Shown in pieces: positions 1 through 9,017 of a DNA stretch of 64,000 nt. Source of the DNA: Aliarcobacter cryaerophilus. Lineage in GTDB: Bacteria > Campylobacterota > Campylobacteria > Campylobacterales > Arcobacteraceae. The DNA lies in NCBI RefSeq assembly GCF_014352935.1, contig NZ_CP060694.1:1860001-1924000 (forward strand), written 5' to 3'. The number at the start of each line of letters is the position of its first letter. The stretch's first letter is position 1. The translations under genes and the position numbers were made by a program. Under the pieces are notes generated by a model. The model had not been told where the DNA came from. It searched no databases and saw nothing but the letters and a program-made list of their open reading frames with translations.

Positions 1-159
1 CAAGGTACAGGAATTGGTCTATATATGTCAAAGATTTTGGTGGATAATAATCTAAAAGGTACTATTTTTGTAGAAAACTATAAATTCTTATATAACAATA
101 TAGATTATAAAGGTGCAAAATTTAATATTTTGTTACCTATTAACCTTGATAATAAGTAG
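1..159 (+). CDS. Sensor histidine kinase, C-terminal fragment (5' end outside window)
   Basis: The reading frame is open from the first base and ends at TAG 157-159, giving 52 residues. It begins QGTGIGLYMSKILVDN, the G2 box of the ATP-binding (HATPase_c) domain of histidine kinases, followed by the usual short beta-strand tail (GTIFVEN, GAKFNILLP). The same G2 wording (GSGIGLYMSKVIIEN) occurs in the complete kinase at 35487-36908, so this is probably a kinase of the same PAS/HQWRQPLN type. The sensor region and start lie upstream of the window, so the signal cannot be judged. It converges on metH and shares a hairpin terminator with it. Confidence 0.85.
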   Translation, partial: QGTGIGLYMSKILVDNNLKGTIFVENYKFLYNNIDYKGAKFNILLPINLDNK

Positions 160-186
160 ATTTAAGAAGTAAACTTCTTAAATCTA
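157..186. terminator. Bidirectional hairpin terminator between kinase and metH
   Basis: A perfect 14-bp inverted repeat, TAGATTTAAGAAGT / ACTTCTTAAATCTA, with a 2-nt centre overlaps the stop codons of both converging genes. It serves both strands, although neither side carries a long T tract. Confidence 0.6.
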
Positions 187-3100
187 AACATTATAATAGT
201 TTGCCTCTTTGTTGTGAACAACAATTGCACAAGTAGTTTGCTCAGGGTGCATTTGGAATGTTTCACTAAGTTCTATTCCATATTTTTCAGGATTAAGTAG
301 ATCAAAAATATCTCTATTTTGTGATAATTCAGGACAAGCTGCATAGCCTGGAGAGTATCTACAACCAACATACTGTTTCATTTGAACATCACTTAATTTA
401 TGCCCCTCTTTAGGAACAATATCCCAATCAAGTCTTATTTGCTTATGTAAAACCTCAGCTAAAGCTTCAGCTAGTTCAACTCCAAGACCGTGAATTTGAT
501 AATATTTTGTAAACTCTCCACGATCATAAAACTCCCTTTCATAATCACTTATTTTAAGTCCAGCACTTGCAAGTGTAAATCCTACAACATCTAATCTATC
601 ATTTGCAAAAAAGTCAGCTATACATCTAAAAGGTTTTCTTTTTTGTCTTGGAAACTCCATCACTTTTATAGCTTCACTTAAAGGTGGAACATTTTTTGCC
701 TCTTCAAGATTATTGTAAATATATTTTTTATCAAAAATATATAGCTTATTGTCATGAGATATACAAGGATAATACTCATATATAGCAATTGGTTCAAATA
801 TATTTTTTGAAATAAGTTCATCTTTTAAAGAGTAATAAAGTGGTTCAACAACATCTTTTTCATACTTCATAAATGCTTCAGGTGTCTGTTTTCCTCTTTT
901 ATATCCCCATCTTTGTCTAAATAAAACTCTGTGATTTATCCAAGAAAATATCAACTCTTTATCTAACTCATCTCCAGTTTTTGCAACTTTATTCCAATAT
1001 GGAGGAACTATAAACTCTCTTTTTGGCATAGAGATCTCTTCATAAGGAGGAATTATAACCTCCTCTTTTTCAACTCTATCGCTTGTATCAATTTTTTCAA
1101 TTAAATCAGCAGCTAGTTTTGTATCAAGCTCTCCACCTTTTTCAATTCTTTGCATAGATACAACACCATCAAAAGCATCTCTACAATAAAAAATAGCTCC
1201 ATCATAAATTGGTCTACAATAATCATCAACAAAGTTTTTAGTTAAAGCAGCACCACCAAGCATAACTGGAATTTTTATTCCAAGTCTTTGCATCTCTTCA
1301 AGATTCTCTTTCATTACAGCTGTACTTTTTACAAGTAGTCCACTCATTCCAATAGCATCGGCGTTGTGCTCTTTGGCAGCTTCTAAAAATTGATTTAAAT
1401 CAGCTTTTATTCCAATATTTACTACTTTAAATCCATTGTTACTTAAAATAATATCAACTAGATTTTTACCAACATCGTGAACATCACCTTTAACTGTACC
1501 AATTACAACAGTAGTTTCAGTACTTTTTTCTTGTTTTGGTAAATATGGATTTAAAGCATCAACAGTAGCTTTCATAGTTTCCGCACTTTGAAGTACAAAT
1601 GGAAGTTGCATTTGACCACTTCCAAATAGCTCTCCAATTATTTTCATTCCATCAATTAGCCACTCATTTACAATTAATTCAGGAGCTATAGTATCTTTTA
1701 GCTCTAAAACTAAAGGAATCATCCTCTCTTTGTCACCATCTAATAAAAGTTTTTTAACTTTTTCAATAGGTTCCATTTTTTGATACTCTTCATCACTTTG
1801 TTCATCTTGAGATTCAACATTTGAAAAGTGTTCTATAAATTTAAATAATGGGTCACCATTTTCTTGGTTATTAAATATTAGATCATCACAAGCTTTTTTA
1901 TCTTCAGGGCTTATTTTATTTAGTGGAACAATATGCTTAACATTTACAATAGCAGTTGTAAGTCCTGCTTTTACACAGTGATCTAAATATATTGAGTTTA
2001 AATAAATTCTTGCATTTTGAGATAAACCAAATGAGATATTAGAAAGTCCCAAAGTTGTTCCAACTTCGCTATGAAGAAGTTGGAATTCTCTAATAGCTTC
2101 CATAGTCTCAATTCCAGCTGTTCTATACTCATCATCACCCGAACCAATAGTAAATGTAAGCATATCAAAAACTAAATCAGCTGGATCAAATCCATGTCTA
2201 TTTACACATAAATCAAAAATTCGTTCTGCAACTTCTAGTTTTCTCTGTTTTGTTTTTGCCATTCCAATCTCATCAATCACAAGGCAAACAAGTGCTGCTC
2301 CAAATCTTTTTGCTAATTTACAAACTTCATCAAACTTCTCTTCGCCATCTTCAAGATTAACTGAGTTTATAATACATCTTCCACCTATTTGTTTTAAAGC
2401 AGCTTCTAGTGCTTTTATTTGAGTAGAGTCAGGCATTAGCGGAAGTGAAATTTTTTGAGAGTATAAAGATACAACTTTATCCATATCGCCAGTTTCATCA
2501 CGACCTGCAAAACCAACACTCACATCAATTACATGAGCCCCTGCACGAACTTGTTGTTGAGCAACACTTAAAGTTCCTTCATAATCATTTGCTTTTAAAA
2601 GTTCTCTAAAAGCTTTACTTCCAGTTGCATTACTTCTCTCACCAATAAGTAGTGGTGCTGGTTCTTGTTTTAGAGGAACAACATTAAATAGTGAAGCAAG
2701 TGAAGCTTTTAAAAATCCACTAGGTTTTTTTGGAACAACACCTTTAACTGCATCACTTAAAGTTTTTATATGTTCAGGTGTAGTTCCACAACATCCACCT
2801 AAAAATGCAACACCATTAATATTTAAAAACTCTTTTTGTAAAGCTGTAAACTCATCTGGACCCATAGGATAAAAAGTTTTTCCACCTTTGTTTTGAGGAA
2901 GCCCAGCATTTGCATGAACTGAGATTGGAAATTTTGATACTTCACTTAAAGCTTTTACATGTTTTTGAACTTGAATTGGTCCAGTTCCACAGTTAAAACC
3001 TAAAGATAAGATATTAAATGGTTTTAAAATAGCTGCAATTGTTAAAGCATCTGTTCCAATTAACATTGTTCCATTTAACTCAATTGTAACGGAAACCATA

Positions 3101-3657
3101 ATTGGAATATTTGGAGCTGTATCATTTAGTGCATGAAGTGCGGCTTTTATTTGAAGTGGATCTTGGCAAGTTTCAAGTAAAAAAACATCAGTTCCTCCAT
3201 CAACTAAACCAGAAGCCATAGTTTTATAACCTTCATACATACTATCATAAGTAATATGTCCTAAAGATGGCAGTTTCGTTCCAGGTCCAATAGATGCTAA
3301 AACAAATTTTGGATCCTCTTTTGTGCTATATTTTTCACAAATCTTTTTAGCACTTATAGCTGCTAGCTTTGATAACTCATAACTTAAATGACCTATTTCA
3401 TACTCATCTAAAACCCAAGGCATACTTCCAAATGTATTTGTGCTAATAAAATTTGCACCAGCAAGTGCGTAGTTTTCATAAATTGTCTCTAAAATATGAG
3501 GAGCTGTAAGATTTAAAAGCTCATTGCACCCTTCTAAATCTTTATTTTCATATTGCCAAAATTTACTCTCTATATCAACTGCTTGAAGCTGTGTTCCCAT
3601 AGCTCCATCAATTATTAAAACTCTCTCTTTTATTAAATCTTCTATTTTTTCTTGCAT
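184..3657 (-). CDS. metH: B12-dependent methionine synthase
   Basis: Cobalamin-dependent methionine synthase transfers the methyl group of 5-methyl-tetrahydrofolate to homocysteine in the cytoplasm. All four modules are visible in the 1157 residues. The homocysteine/zinc module has GFNCG near residue 222 and GGCCGTTPEH near 287. The folate module starts at LIGERSNATGSKAF near 340. The cobalamin module has DVHDVGKN near 726, whose His is the cobalt ligand. The C-terminal reactivation domain ends with YVGCRYSPGYAACPEL. Length is close to the E. coli enzyme (about 1227 residues). The gene stands alone on the minus strand, ending in the shared hairpin at 157-186. No SAM or cobalamin riboswitch is visible in the 47-nt gap upstream. 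Confidence 0.97.
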   Translation of the reverse strand: MQEKIEDLIKERVLIIDGAMGTQLQAVDIESKFWQYENKDLEGCNELLNLTAPHILETIYENYALAGANFISTNTFGSMPWVLDEYEIGHLSYELSKLAAISAKKICEKYSTKEDPKFVLASIGPGTKLPSLGHITYDSMYEGYKTMASGLVDGGTDVFLLETCQDPLQIKAALHALNDTAPNIPIMVSVTIELNGTMLIGTDALTIAAILKPFNILSLGFNCGTGPIQVQKHVKALSEVSKFPISVHANAGLPQNKGGKTFYPMGPDEFTALQKEFLNINGVAFLGGCCGTTPEHIKTLSDAVKGVVPKKPSGFLKASLASLFNVVPLKQEPAPLLIGERSNATGSKAFRELLKANDYEGTLSVAQQQVRAGAHVIDVSVGFAGRDETGDMDKVVSLYSQKISLPLMPDSTQIKALEAALKQIGGRCIINSVNLEDGEEKFDEVCKLAKRFGAALVCLVIDEIGMAKTKQRKLEVAERIFDLCVNRHGFDPADLVFDMLTFTIGSGDDEYRTAGIETMEAIREFQLLHSEVGTTLGLSNISFGLSQNARIYLNSIYLDHCVKAGLTTAIVNVKHIVPLNKISPEDKKACDDLIFNNQENGDPLFKFIEHFSNVESQDEQSDEEYQKMEPIEKVKKLLLDGDKERMIPLVLELKDTIAPELIVNEWLIDGMKIIGELFGSGQMQLPFVLQSAETMKATVDALNPYLPKQEKSTETTVVIGTVKGDVHDVGKNLVDIILSNNGFKVVNIGIKADLNQFLEAAKEHNADAIGMSGLLVKSTAVMKENLEEMQRLGIKIPVMLGGAALTKNFVDDYCRPIYDGAIFYCRDAFDGVVSMQRIEKGGELDTKLAADLIEKIDTSDRVEKEEVIIPPYEEISMPKREFIVPPYWNKVAKTGDELDKELIFSWINHRVLFRQRWGYKRGKQTPEAFMKYEKDVVEPLYYSLKDELISKNIFEPIAIYEYYPCISHDNKLYIFDKKYIYNNLEEAKNVPPLSEAIKVMEFPRQKRKPFRCIADFFANDRLDVVGFTLASAGLKISDYEREFYDRGEFTKYYQIHGLGVELAEALAEVLHKQIRLDWDIVPKEGHKLSDVQMKQYVGCRYSPGYAACPELSQNRDIFDLLNPEKYGIELSETFQMHPEQTTCAIVVHNKEANYYNV

Positions 3658-3704
3658 ATCATCTTCTTATATTTATTTAAAGTTTATATTATATTTTAAA
3701 ATTG

Positions 3705-4289
3705 CTAAAAAGCTTGAATTAAAGCGTTACTACAATTTGTTTTTAAATTATCGATTAAGGTAATATAATATTTTTTATCAATTTTTGTAATATAAAATAT
3801 AGTGTTATTTGTAGCAATAACTTCATAGCTAATATTTTTAACTTTTTGTGTAAACTCTTTTTCTTCTTTGGTTTTATCATTTAGAAAATTATCTAAATAG
3901 TTAGTTTTTGGTTCAAAAATAAAAACTCCATCTTTATTCCAGCCATAAAAAGCATCATTGTAAGGACTACAATTAAATGAAACTTCAATATTTTGTATAT
4001 CAAAACTCTCTATGTAAGTATCAATCTCATCTATTTGATATTTTTTTACTATTTGTGGTTTATTTTCAAGCTCATTTAAATTTACTTCAAAATATCCATA
4101 ATTTTTATTGATATATATCTCATTTAGATTTTTCAAATCATTTGTTTGTACTAAATACAATATATAACGAACATGGCTCAAAAGTTCTTCATCTATTGGC
4201 TCTTTTTTTATTGGTTCCAATCTATTTTGATTTACTGCACAAGAGCTAAAGAGTAATAATATAAAAATTAGTATTATGTTTTTTATCAT
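3705..4289 (-). CDS. Putative lipoprotein, unknown function
   Basis: The product has 194 residues. The N-terminus is a lipoprotein signal: positively charged MIKN, a hydrophobic stretch and the lipobox FSSC with the acylated Cys near residue 17. The remainder is hydrophilic, rich in Asn and Lys, with a central YGWNKDGVFIFEPKTNY segment and two further Cys; I do not recognise a domain. It lies 47 nt upstream of metH on the same strand and diverges from ilvE. Neither neighbour suggests a function. It is likely attached to the inner or outer membrane. Confidence 0.8.
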   Translation of the reverse strand: MIKNIILIFILLLFSSCAVNQNRLEPIKKEPIDEELLSHVRYILYLVQTNDLKNLNEIYINKNYGYFEVNLNELENKPQIVKKYQIDEIDTYIESFDIQNIEVSFNCSPYNDAFYGWNKDGVFIFEPKTNYLDNFLNDKTKEEKEFTQKVKNISYEVIATNNTIFYITKIDKKYYITLIDNLKTNCSNALIQAF

Positions 4290-4400
4290 TTTATTTCCAA
4301 TATATTTTACTAATAGTACATTTTTTCATCTTAGAACTTATTTTAATTATCTTTTTGATAATATTGTTGATTAAAATCTAATTTTAGGATAATAAAAGCA

Positions 4401-5321
4401 ATGACTGAATCAAAATATATATGGATGGATGGAGAGTTTACTCCTTGGAATGAAGCAAAAGTACACGTTTTAAGCCACACTTTACACTATGGAAATGGTG
4501 CAATTGAAGGTACAAAAGCATATAAAACTGTTGATGGAAGATGTGCGATATTTAAACTAAATGAACACACTCAAAGACTTTTAAACTCATCAAAAATGAC
4601 ATTAATGAATGTTCCATTTACTCTTGAAGAGTTAAATAAAGCTCAAGTAGAGTTACTACAAAAAAATGAACTAACAAATGGTGCATATATAAGACCACTT
4701 GTATATTTAGGGTATGGAGTTATGGGACTTTATCATAAAGATGCTCCAGTAAAAGTATCTATTTCAGCTTGGGAATGGGGTGCTTATTTAGGAGAAGAGG
4801 GTCTTAAAAAAGGTGTTAGAGTAAAAATTTCATCTTTTACAAGAACTCCAAATACTTCTGGTATGGGAAAAGCAAAATCAGTTGCAAACTATATGAATTC
4901 TCAAATGGCAAAATATGAAGCTGTTGAAGCTGGATATGATGAAGCACTTTTAAGAGATGACCAAGGTTATATTGCAGAAGCATCAGGTGCATGTTTCTTT
5001 ATTGTTAAAGATGGAAAATTAATATCTCCACCAAATGACAACTCTTTAGAGTCAATTACTCAAGCAACTGCAATTGATTTAGCAAAAGATATGGGAATTG
5101 AGGTTGTTAGAAGAAGAATAACTAGAGAAGAGATTTATGTAGCTGATGAAGCTTTCTTTACAGGAACAGCAGCTGAGATTACTCCAATTAGAGAAGTTGA
5201 TGCGAGAGTTATTGGAGCTGGAAGTAGAGGTCCTATTACAGAAAAGATTCAATCTGCATATTTTGATGTAGTAACTGGAAAAAATCCAAAATATACGAAG
5301 TATTTAACATATATTAACTAA
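4401..5321 (+). CDS. ilvE: Branched-chain amino acid aminotransferase
   Basis: Class IV PLP aminotransferase that interconverts Leu, Ile and Val with their 2-oxo acids using glutamate/2-oxoglutarate. The 306-residue product has the IlvE pattern: MDGEFTPWNEAKVHVLSHTL at the N-terminus, HYGNGAIEGTKAY, the PLP-Lys segment SGMGKAKSVANYMNS, EASGACFFIVK and FFTGTAAEITPI. Length is normal (about 300-310). The ATG at 4401 has a TAGGA element about 13 nt upstream. It is followed 42 nt later by the SPFH gene on the same strand. Confidence 0.97.
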   Translation: MTESKYIWMDGEFTPWNEAKVHVLSHTLHYGNGAIEGTKAYKTVDGRCAIFKLNEHTQRLLNSSKMTLMNVPFTLEELNKAQVELLQKNELTNGAYIRPLVYLGYGVMGLYHKDAPVKVSISAWEWGAYLGEEGLKKGVRVKISSFTRTPNTSGMGKAKSVANYMNSQMAKYEAVEAGYDEALLRDDQGYIAEASGACFFIVKDGKLISPPNDNSLESITQATAIDLAKDMGIEVVRRRITREEIYVADEAFFTGTAAEITPIREVDARVIGAGSRGPITEKIQSAYFDVVTGKNPKYTKYLTYIN

Positions 5322-5363
5322 TTTTAAATATTATATTAGATTAAAAAAAATATAAGGAAGATT

Positions 5364-6440
5364 ATGCCAATAGATAACGACTATTTTAAGAACAGACAAC
5401 AAGGGAATAAACCAAGTGGTGGTGGAGGTGGAAATTTTCAACCACCATTTGAAACTCCAGAATTTTTCAAAAATTTTGGTAAAAAAGCAGGTATGCTCTA
5501 CCTTGTAATTATACTAATTGGTGCACTATTTTTGTTTAAACCATTTGTTATTATTGAATCAGGACAAGTTGGTATTAAAGCAACAACAGGAAAATATGAT
5601 AAAGAGCCTTTAAATCCAGGATTCCATTTTTATATTCCTGTAATTCAAAGGGTTATTGTTGTTGATACAAAAGTTAGACTTTTAACATATATGAACACTC
5701 AAAGTATTGGTTCTTTTGATCAAAGTATCAAAAATAACCCTGCAATAAATGTTTTAGATTCAAGAGGTTTACCAATCTCTATTGAATTAACAGTTCAATA
5801 CAATATTATTGCAAGTGGAGTTCCTGAAACAATTGCAATTTGGGGACCATCTTGGGAAGATAAAATTGTAAATCAAGTTGTTGGAGAGGTTGCAAGAAGT
5901 GTTCTTGGTGGATACAATGCTGAAGTTCTTCCTATGAAAAGAAATGAAGTTGCTGAAAGTCTTGATAGATTAATAAAAGAGAAAGTTGCTGAAAGATCTA
6001 AGCAAGCAGTTGTAGTTGAATCTGTTCAGTTAAAAGAGATTGTTCTTCCTGAAAAAATTAAAGAGCAAATAGAAAAAGTTCAAATTGCAAATCAAGAAGC
6101 CGAAAGAGTAAGATACGAAGTTCAAAGAGCTAAACAAGAGGCTGAAAAAAGAGCGGCACTTGCAACTGGAGAAGCTGAAGCTAAAAGAATTGAAGCTCAA
6201 GGTAGAGCTGATGCTGTAGCTATTGAAGCAAAAGCACAATCTGCTGCAAATAAAGTTATTGCTGAATCTTTAACATCTAATCTTCTTCAAATGCAACAAA
6301 TTGAAGTTCAAGGAAAATTCAACGAAGCTTTAAGAGAGAACAAAGATGCAAAGATTTTCTTAACACCAGGTGGTTCAACTCCTAATATTTGGGTTGATAC
6401 AAAAGATAAAAATAGAGATACTGTAGTTAATCAAAAATAG
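5364..6440 (+). CDS. SPFH/prohibitin-family membrane protein
   Basis: The 358-residue product starts with a Gly-rich cytoplasmic tail (PSGGGGGNFQPP), then one transmembrane segment near residues 43-60 (GMLYLVIILIGALFLFKP). The SPFH/Band-7 domain follows (ESGQVGIKATTGKYDKEPLNPG), then a long Ala/Glu-rich coiled coil near 235-300 (EAERVRYEVQRAKQEAEKRA). This is the architecture of prohibitin and HflK/HflC-type scaffolds, which form large membrane rings and often modulate membrane proteases. The C-terminal FLTPGGSTPNIWV is typical of epsilonproteobacterial prohibitin homologues. It is preceded by AAGGAAG. The exact partner cannot be told from the sequence. Confidence 0.9.
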   Translation: MPIDNDYFKNRQQGNKPSGGGGGNFQPPFETPEFFKNFGKKAGMLYLVIILIGALFLFKPFVIIESGQVGIKATTGKYDKEPLNPGFHFYIPVIQRVIVVDTKVRLLTYMNTQSIGSFDQSIKNNPAINVLDSRGLPISIELTVQYNIIASGVPETIAIWGPSWEDKIVNQVVGEVARSVLGGYNAEVLPMKRNEVAESLDRLIKEKVAERSKQAVVVESVQLKEIVLPEKIKEQIEKVQIANQEAERVRYEVQRAKQEAEKRAALATGEAEAKRIEAQGRADAVAIEAKAQSAANKVIAESLTSNLLQMQQIEVQGKFNEALRENKDAKIFLTPGGSTPNIWVDTKDKNRDTVVNQK

Positions 6441-6466
6441 TATGTAAATTTTAAAAGAGGTGGAGA

Positions 6467-6733
6467 ATGAGAATAGTAGCTTTAATTTTATTATTACTAT
6501 TTTCTAGTAACCACCTTTTTGCTGATTCAATAGAATCTGTTCTTAAAATAAAACCTCCAATAAAATATAATCAAAACCAAAAATATGACAAAATCAAAAA
6601 GTATGGTGACAATCAAAGTGATGGTGATAGCAAAAAATATGACTTTGGAATTGACATTGGTATAGATAAAGAGCTTATGACAATAGATAGGTTAAAAATT
6701 GATGTTGAAACAAAATTTAAAGGTATTAATTAG
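6467..6733 (+). CDS. Small exported protein, unknown function
   Basis: The product has 88 residues. The first 20 residues form a Sec signal peptide (MRIVALILLLLFSSNHLFA) with a likely cleavage after LFA. The mature part is short and charged, with a Gln/Asn/Lys/Asp-rich middle (NQNQKYDKIKKYGDNQSDGD) and no recognisable domain. A clear AGAGGTGGAG ribosome site precedes the ATG. Its TAG is directly abutted by the ATG of hisIE (zero spacing), so the two are probably translated from the same message, although no functional link is evident. Confidence 0.75.
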   Translation: MRIVALILLLLFSSNHLFADSIESVLKIKPPIKYNQNQKYDKIKKYGDNQSDGDSKKYDFGIDIGIDKELMTIDRLKIDVETKFKGIN

Positions 6734-7414
6734 ATGAAAAATATAGAAAAGATAGATTGGGCAAAAATGACAGATTTAATACCTGTTATAACTCAAGATA
6801 GTAGTTCAAATGAAGTTTTAATGCTAGGATATACAAACAAAGAAGCTTTAGAAATTACACTAAAAACTGGATATGCACACTACTTTAGTAGAAGTAAGCA
6901 AAGAATTTGGAAAAAAGGTGAAAGCTCAAATCACACTCAAAAAATAGTAAATATTTTCCTTGATTGCGATAACGACACTCTATTATTTAAAGTTGTTCAA
7001 GAAGGAGTTGCTTGTCATACAGGAAGAAAATCTTGTTTTTTTACAAATCTAGAAAATAGTGAAGTTGTTGAAGATGTAAAAGTTGATTTATCAAAAACAT
7101 ATAGCGTAATAGATAATTTATACCACACTATACAAAAACGAAAAAATGAAGATATTACAAAATCTTACACTGCAAAACTTTTAAATGGTAGCCAAAACTC
7201 TATGCTTAAAAAAATTGTAGAAGAAGCTGGAGAGTTTTGTTTTGCAATAAAAGATAAAAATGAAGATGAAGCAATATACGAAGCAGCCGATATTACATAT
7301 CATGTTTTAGTAGCTCTTGCAAGTCTTAATATAAATCCTGATAGAGTAAAACAAGAGTTAGCAAGAAGATTTGAAATTTCGGGGATAGAAGAAAAAAACT
7401 CAAGAAACAGATAA
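6734..7414 (+). CDS. hisI: Bifunctional phosphoribosyl-AMP cyclohydrolase / phosphoribosyl-ATP pyrophosphatase
   Basis: HisIE fusion of 226 residues catalysing steps 2 and 3 of histidine biosynthesis. The N-terminal HisI half (about 1-115) has the zinc/magnesium site DCDNDTLLFKVVQ and GVACHTGRKSCF. The C-terminal HisE half (about 130-226) has the MazG-like helix pattern KIVEEAGEFCFAIKDKNEDE and EAADITYHVLVAL. Length matches other HisIE proteins. Its ATG abuts the stop of the upstream small exported protein, suggesting coupled translation. No other his gene is adjacent except hisZ, about 19 kb away. Confidence 0.95.
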   Translation: MKNIEKIDWAKMTDLIPVITQDSSSNEVLMLGYTNKEALEITLKTGYAHYFSRSKQRIWKKGESSNHTQKIVNIFLDCDNDTLLFKVVQEGVACHTGRKSCFFTNLENSEVVEDVKVDLSKTYSVIDNLYHTIQKRKNEDITKSYTAKLLNGSQNSMLKKIVEEAGEFCFAIKDKNEDEAIYEAADITYHVLVALASLNINPDRVKQELARRFEISGIEEKNSRNR

Positions 7415-7464
7415 AAATTATTAATATTTCTTATACAACTAAGTTGCATTTAATAATTGCTTGT

Positions 7465-7470
7465 TATAAT
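7465..7470 (+). promoter_or_regulatory. -10 box (TATAAT) for the zinc-ribbon gene
   Basis: A consensus TATAAT in the context TTGTTATAATGC lies 31 nt upstream of the ATG at 7502. It is followed by a short leader with AAAAAAGGAG. No -35 hexamer is obvious, as is usual for Campylobacterota sigma-70 promoters. Confidence 0.55.
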
Positions 7471-7501
7471 GCTCGCAACAAAAACTAAAAAAGGAGTTTA
7501 A

Positions 7502-7759
7502 ATGACAAATAGCTGTCAACACTGCTCTAAGAAAATACCAATTTCAAAAGTTTTTTGCTCTCCAGCTTGTAAAGAGAACTATTTTCAAAAAATTGCAATA
7601 TCAGTTCCAAAACCTTTTGTAAAAAAATTATACTTTTTTTGTACAGAAGAGGAGAAAAGCTATGAAATCAAAACTTTTGCTAAAAGACACAATTGGCATG
7701 AAGAGTTAGTAATAGAAAAAGTAGAAGAATTATTCCAAGAGTATTATAAGTGTGGATAA
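7502..7759 (+). CDS. Small zinc-ribbon protein
   Basis: The 85-residue protein has an N-terminal four-Cys ribbon, CQHC near residues 5-8 and CSPAC near 19-23, separated by KKIPISKVF. This is the pattern of DUF2116-like zinc ribbons (CxxC..IP....FCS..C). The C-terminal half is a predicted helical segment (TFAKRHNWHEELVIEKVEEL) ending in Cys-Gly. It has its own promoter (7465), a strong AAAAAAGGAG site and a terminator (7785). The role is unknown; zinc and nucleic acid or protein binding are inference from the ribbon. Confidence 0.75.
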   Translation: MTNSCQHCSKKIPISKVFCSPACKENYFQKIAISVPKPFVKKLYFFCTEEEKSYEIKTFAKRHNWHEELVIEKVEELFQEYYKCG

Positions 7760-7784
7760 ATAGAAATTTAATTCTATTTAAATT

Positions 7785-7819
7785 AAAAGGAGAAGTTTTT
7801 ATAACTTCTCCTTTTTTTT
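7785..7819 (+). terminator. Rho-independent terminator
   Basis: A perfect 13-bp stem AAAAGGAGAAGTT / AACTTCTCCTTTT with a 5-nt loop is followed by a T8 run. It lies 26 nt after the zinc-ribbon gene and can also stop minus-strand transcription from mrp, whose stop is at 7851. Confidence 0.85.
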
Positions 7820-7850
7820 ATATAAAATTTTTAGGTTTAAAGACTATTTT

Positions 7851-9017
7851 TTAGTGGCAACCACATCCAGAGCCACAACCACCACTTTTTTTAGCTTCAT
7901 GTTCAGCTTTTATTTTTTTACCTTCAGTAGAACATGCACTAACCCCAGCTGGCATAATTGGCTGAATAGCTTCATTTGAAACTTCACCTTGATTTTCAAG
8001 CATAGATATAAGTTTACTTGCAGCCATCATATATCTTTTTGCACTTATTGATTCAGGTTCAAAATAAACTATTGGTTTTCCACTATCCCCACCAACTCTA
8101 ATAGCAGGTTCAATTGGAAGATGAGCTAAAACTTGAGTATTGTACTGTTTAGCTAACTCATCACATGTTCCTGTTCCAAAAATATCAGATTCTGTGTTAC
8201 ATGATGGGCATATAAATCCACTCATATTTTCAACTATTCCAGCAACTGGAATATGAAGCTTAGAGAACATATCTAAAGATCTTCTACTATCATCTAAAGC
8301 TACATGTTGAGGAGTTGTTACATTTATTCCAGCACTTACAGGAACGCTTTGAGCAAGAGTTAATTGTGCATCTCCTGTTCCTGGAGGCATATCAATAAAT
8401 AAAATATCTAACTCTTCCCATAAAATATCTCTTAAAAGCTGTTGGATTGCCTTCATAATCATAGCACCTCTCCAAATAACAGCCTCTCCCTCTTTCATTA
8501 AAATTCCCATAGACATAATATCTACGCCATAAGCATTTAAAGGTTTTGCTTTATTTCCTATTACTTCAACCTCTTTTCCATTTACTCCCATCATTCTTGG
8601 AATATTTGGTCCATAAATATCAGCATCTAAAATACCAACTTTTTTACCTTGCATAGCTGCTGCAATTGCAAGATTTACAGTTGTAGTTGATTTTCCAACT
8701 CCACCTTTACCAGAGCTTACCATTACAATATCTTTTATTTGTGGTGCGATGTTTTGACCACTTACGCTATTGCTTTTTTGTTGTTCCTCTTTTGGTTTAT
8801 TAAAAACTAAATTAATATTTAAATTTGGAAGAGCTTTTGGAATCTCTCTTCTTAACTCATCTTCAACCTCTTTTGCTGTTGAAGTAATATCTAATAGTAT
8901 TGTGCAAGAGTTTGCATCTAATTTAATATCTTTTACAAATCCAAAATCAATAATTGATTTTGAAAAACCTGGGTATTTAACACTTTGTAAAGCTTTTTTA
9001 ATATCTTCTATACTCAT
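7851..9017 (-). CDS. mrp: Mrp/NBP35-family Fe-S cluster carrier ATPase
   Basis: P-loop ATPase (ApbC/Mrp) that carries Fe-S clusters to target proteins in the cytoplasm. The 388 residues hold an N-terminal MIP18-like domain (about 1-80) and a deviant Walker A, SSGKGGVGKSTTTVNLA, near 103-110. The Mrp signature IDMPPGTGDAQLTLAQ follows, and then the cluster-binding CPSC pair in SGFICPSCNTESDIFG. The start is the ATG at 9017 (MSIEDIKKAL), preceded by AAAAAAGGATTAAAA; an in-frame upstream start at 9044 would fall inside the leader. The tail ends GGCGSGCGCH, an unusual Cys-rich extension. The 5' leader (9018-9173) is a structured element also found upstream of the DJ-1/PfpI gene at 46583. Mrp neighbours ispDF and HP1021 in Campylobacter too. 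Confidence 0.95.
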   Translation of the reverse strand: MSIEDIKKALQSVKYPGFSKSIIDFGFVKDIKLDANSCTILLDITSTAKEVEDELRREIPKALPNLNINLVFNKPKEEQQKSNSVSGQNIAPQIKDIVMVSSGKGGVGKSTTTVNLAIAAAMQGKKVGILDADIYGPNIPRMMGVNGKEVEVIGNKAKPLNAYGVDIMSMGILMKEGEAVIWRGAMIMKAIQQLLRDILWEELDILFIDMPPGTGDAQLTLAQSVPVSAGINVTTPQHVALDDSRRSLDMFSKLHIPVAGIVENMSGFICPSCNTESDIFGTGTCDELAKQYNTQVLAHLPIEPAIRVGGDSGKPIVYFEPESISAKRYMMAASKLISMLENQGEVSNEAIQPIMPAGVSACSTEGKKIKAEHEAKKSGGCGSGCGCH

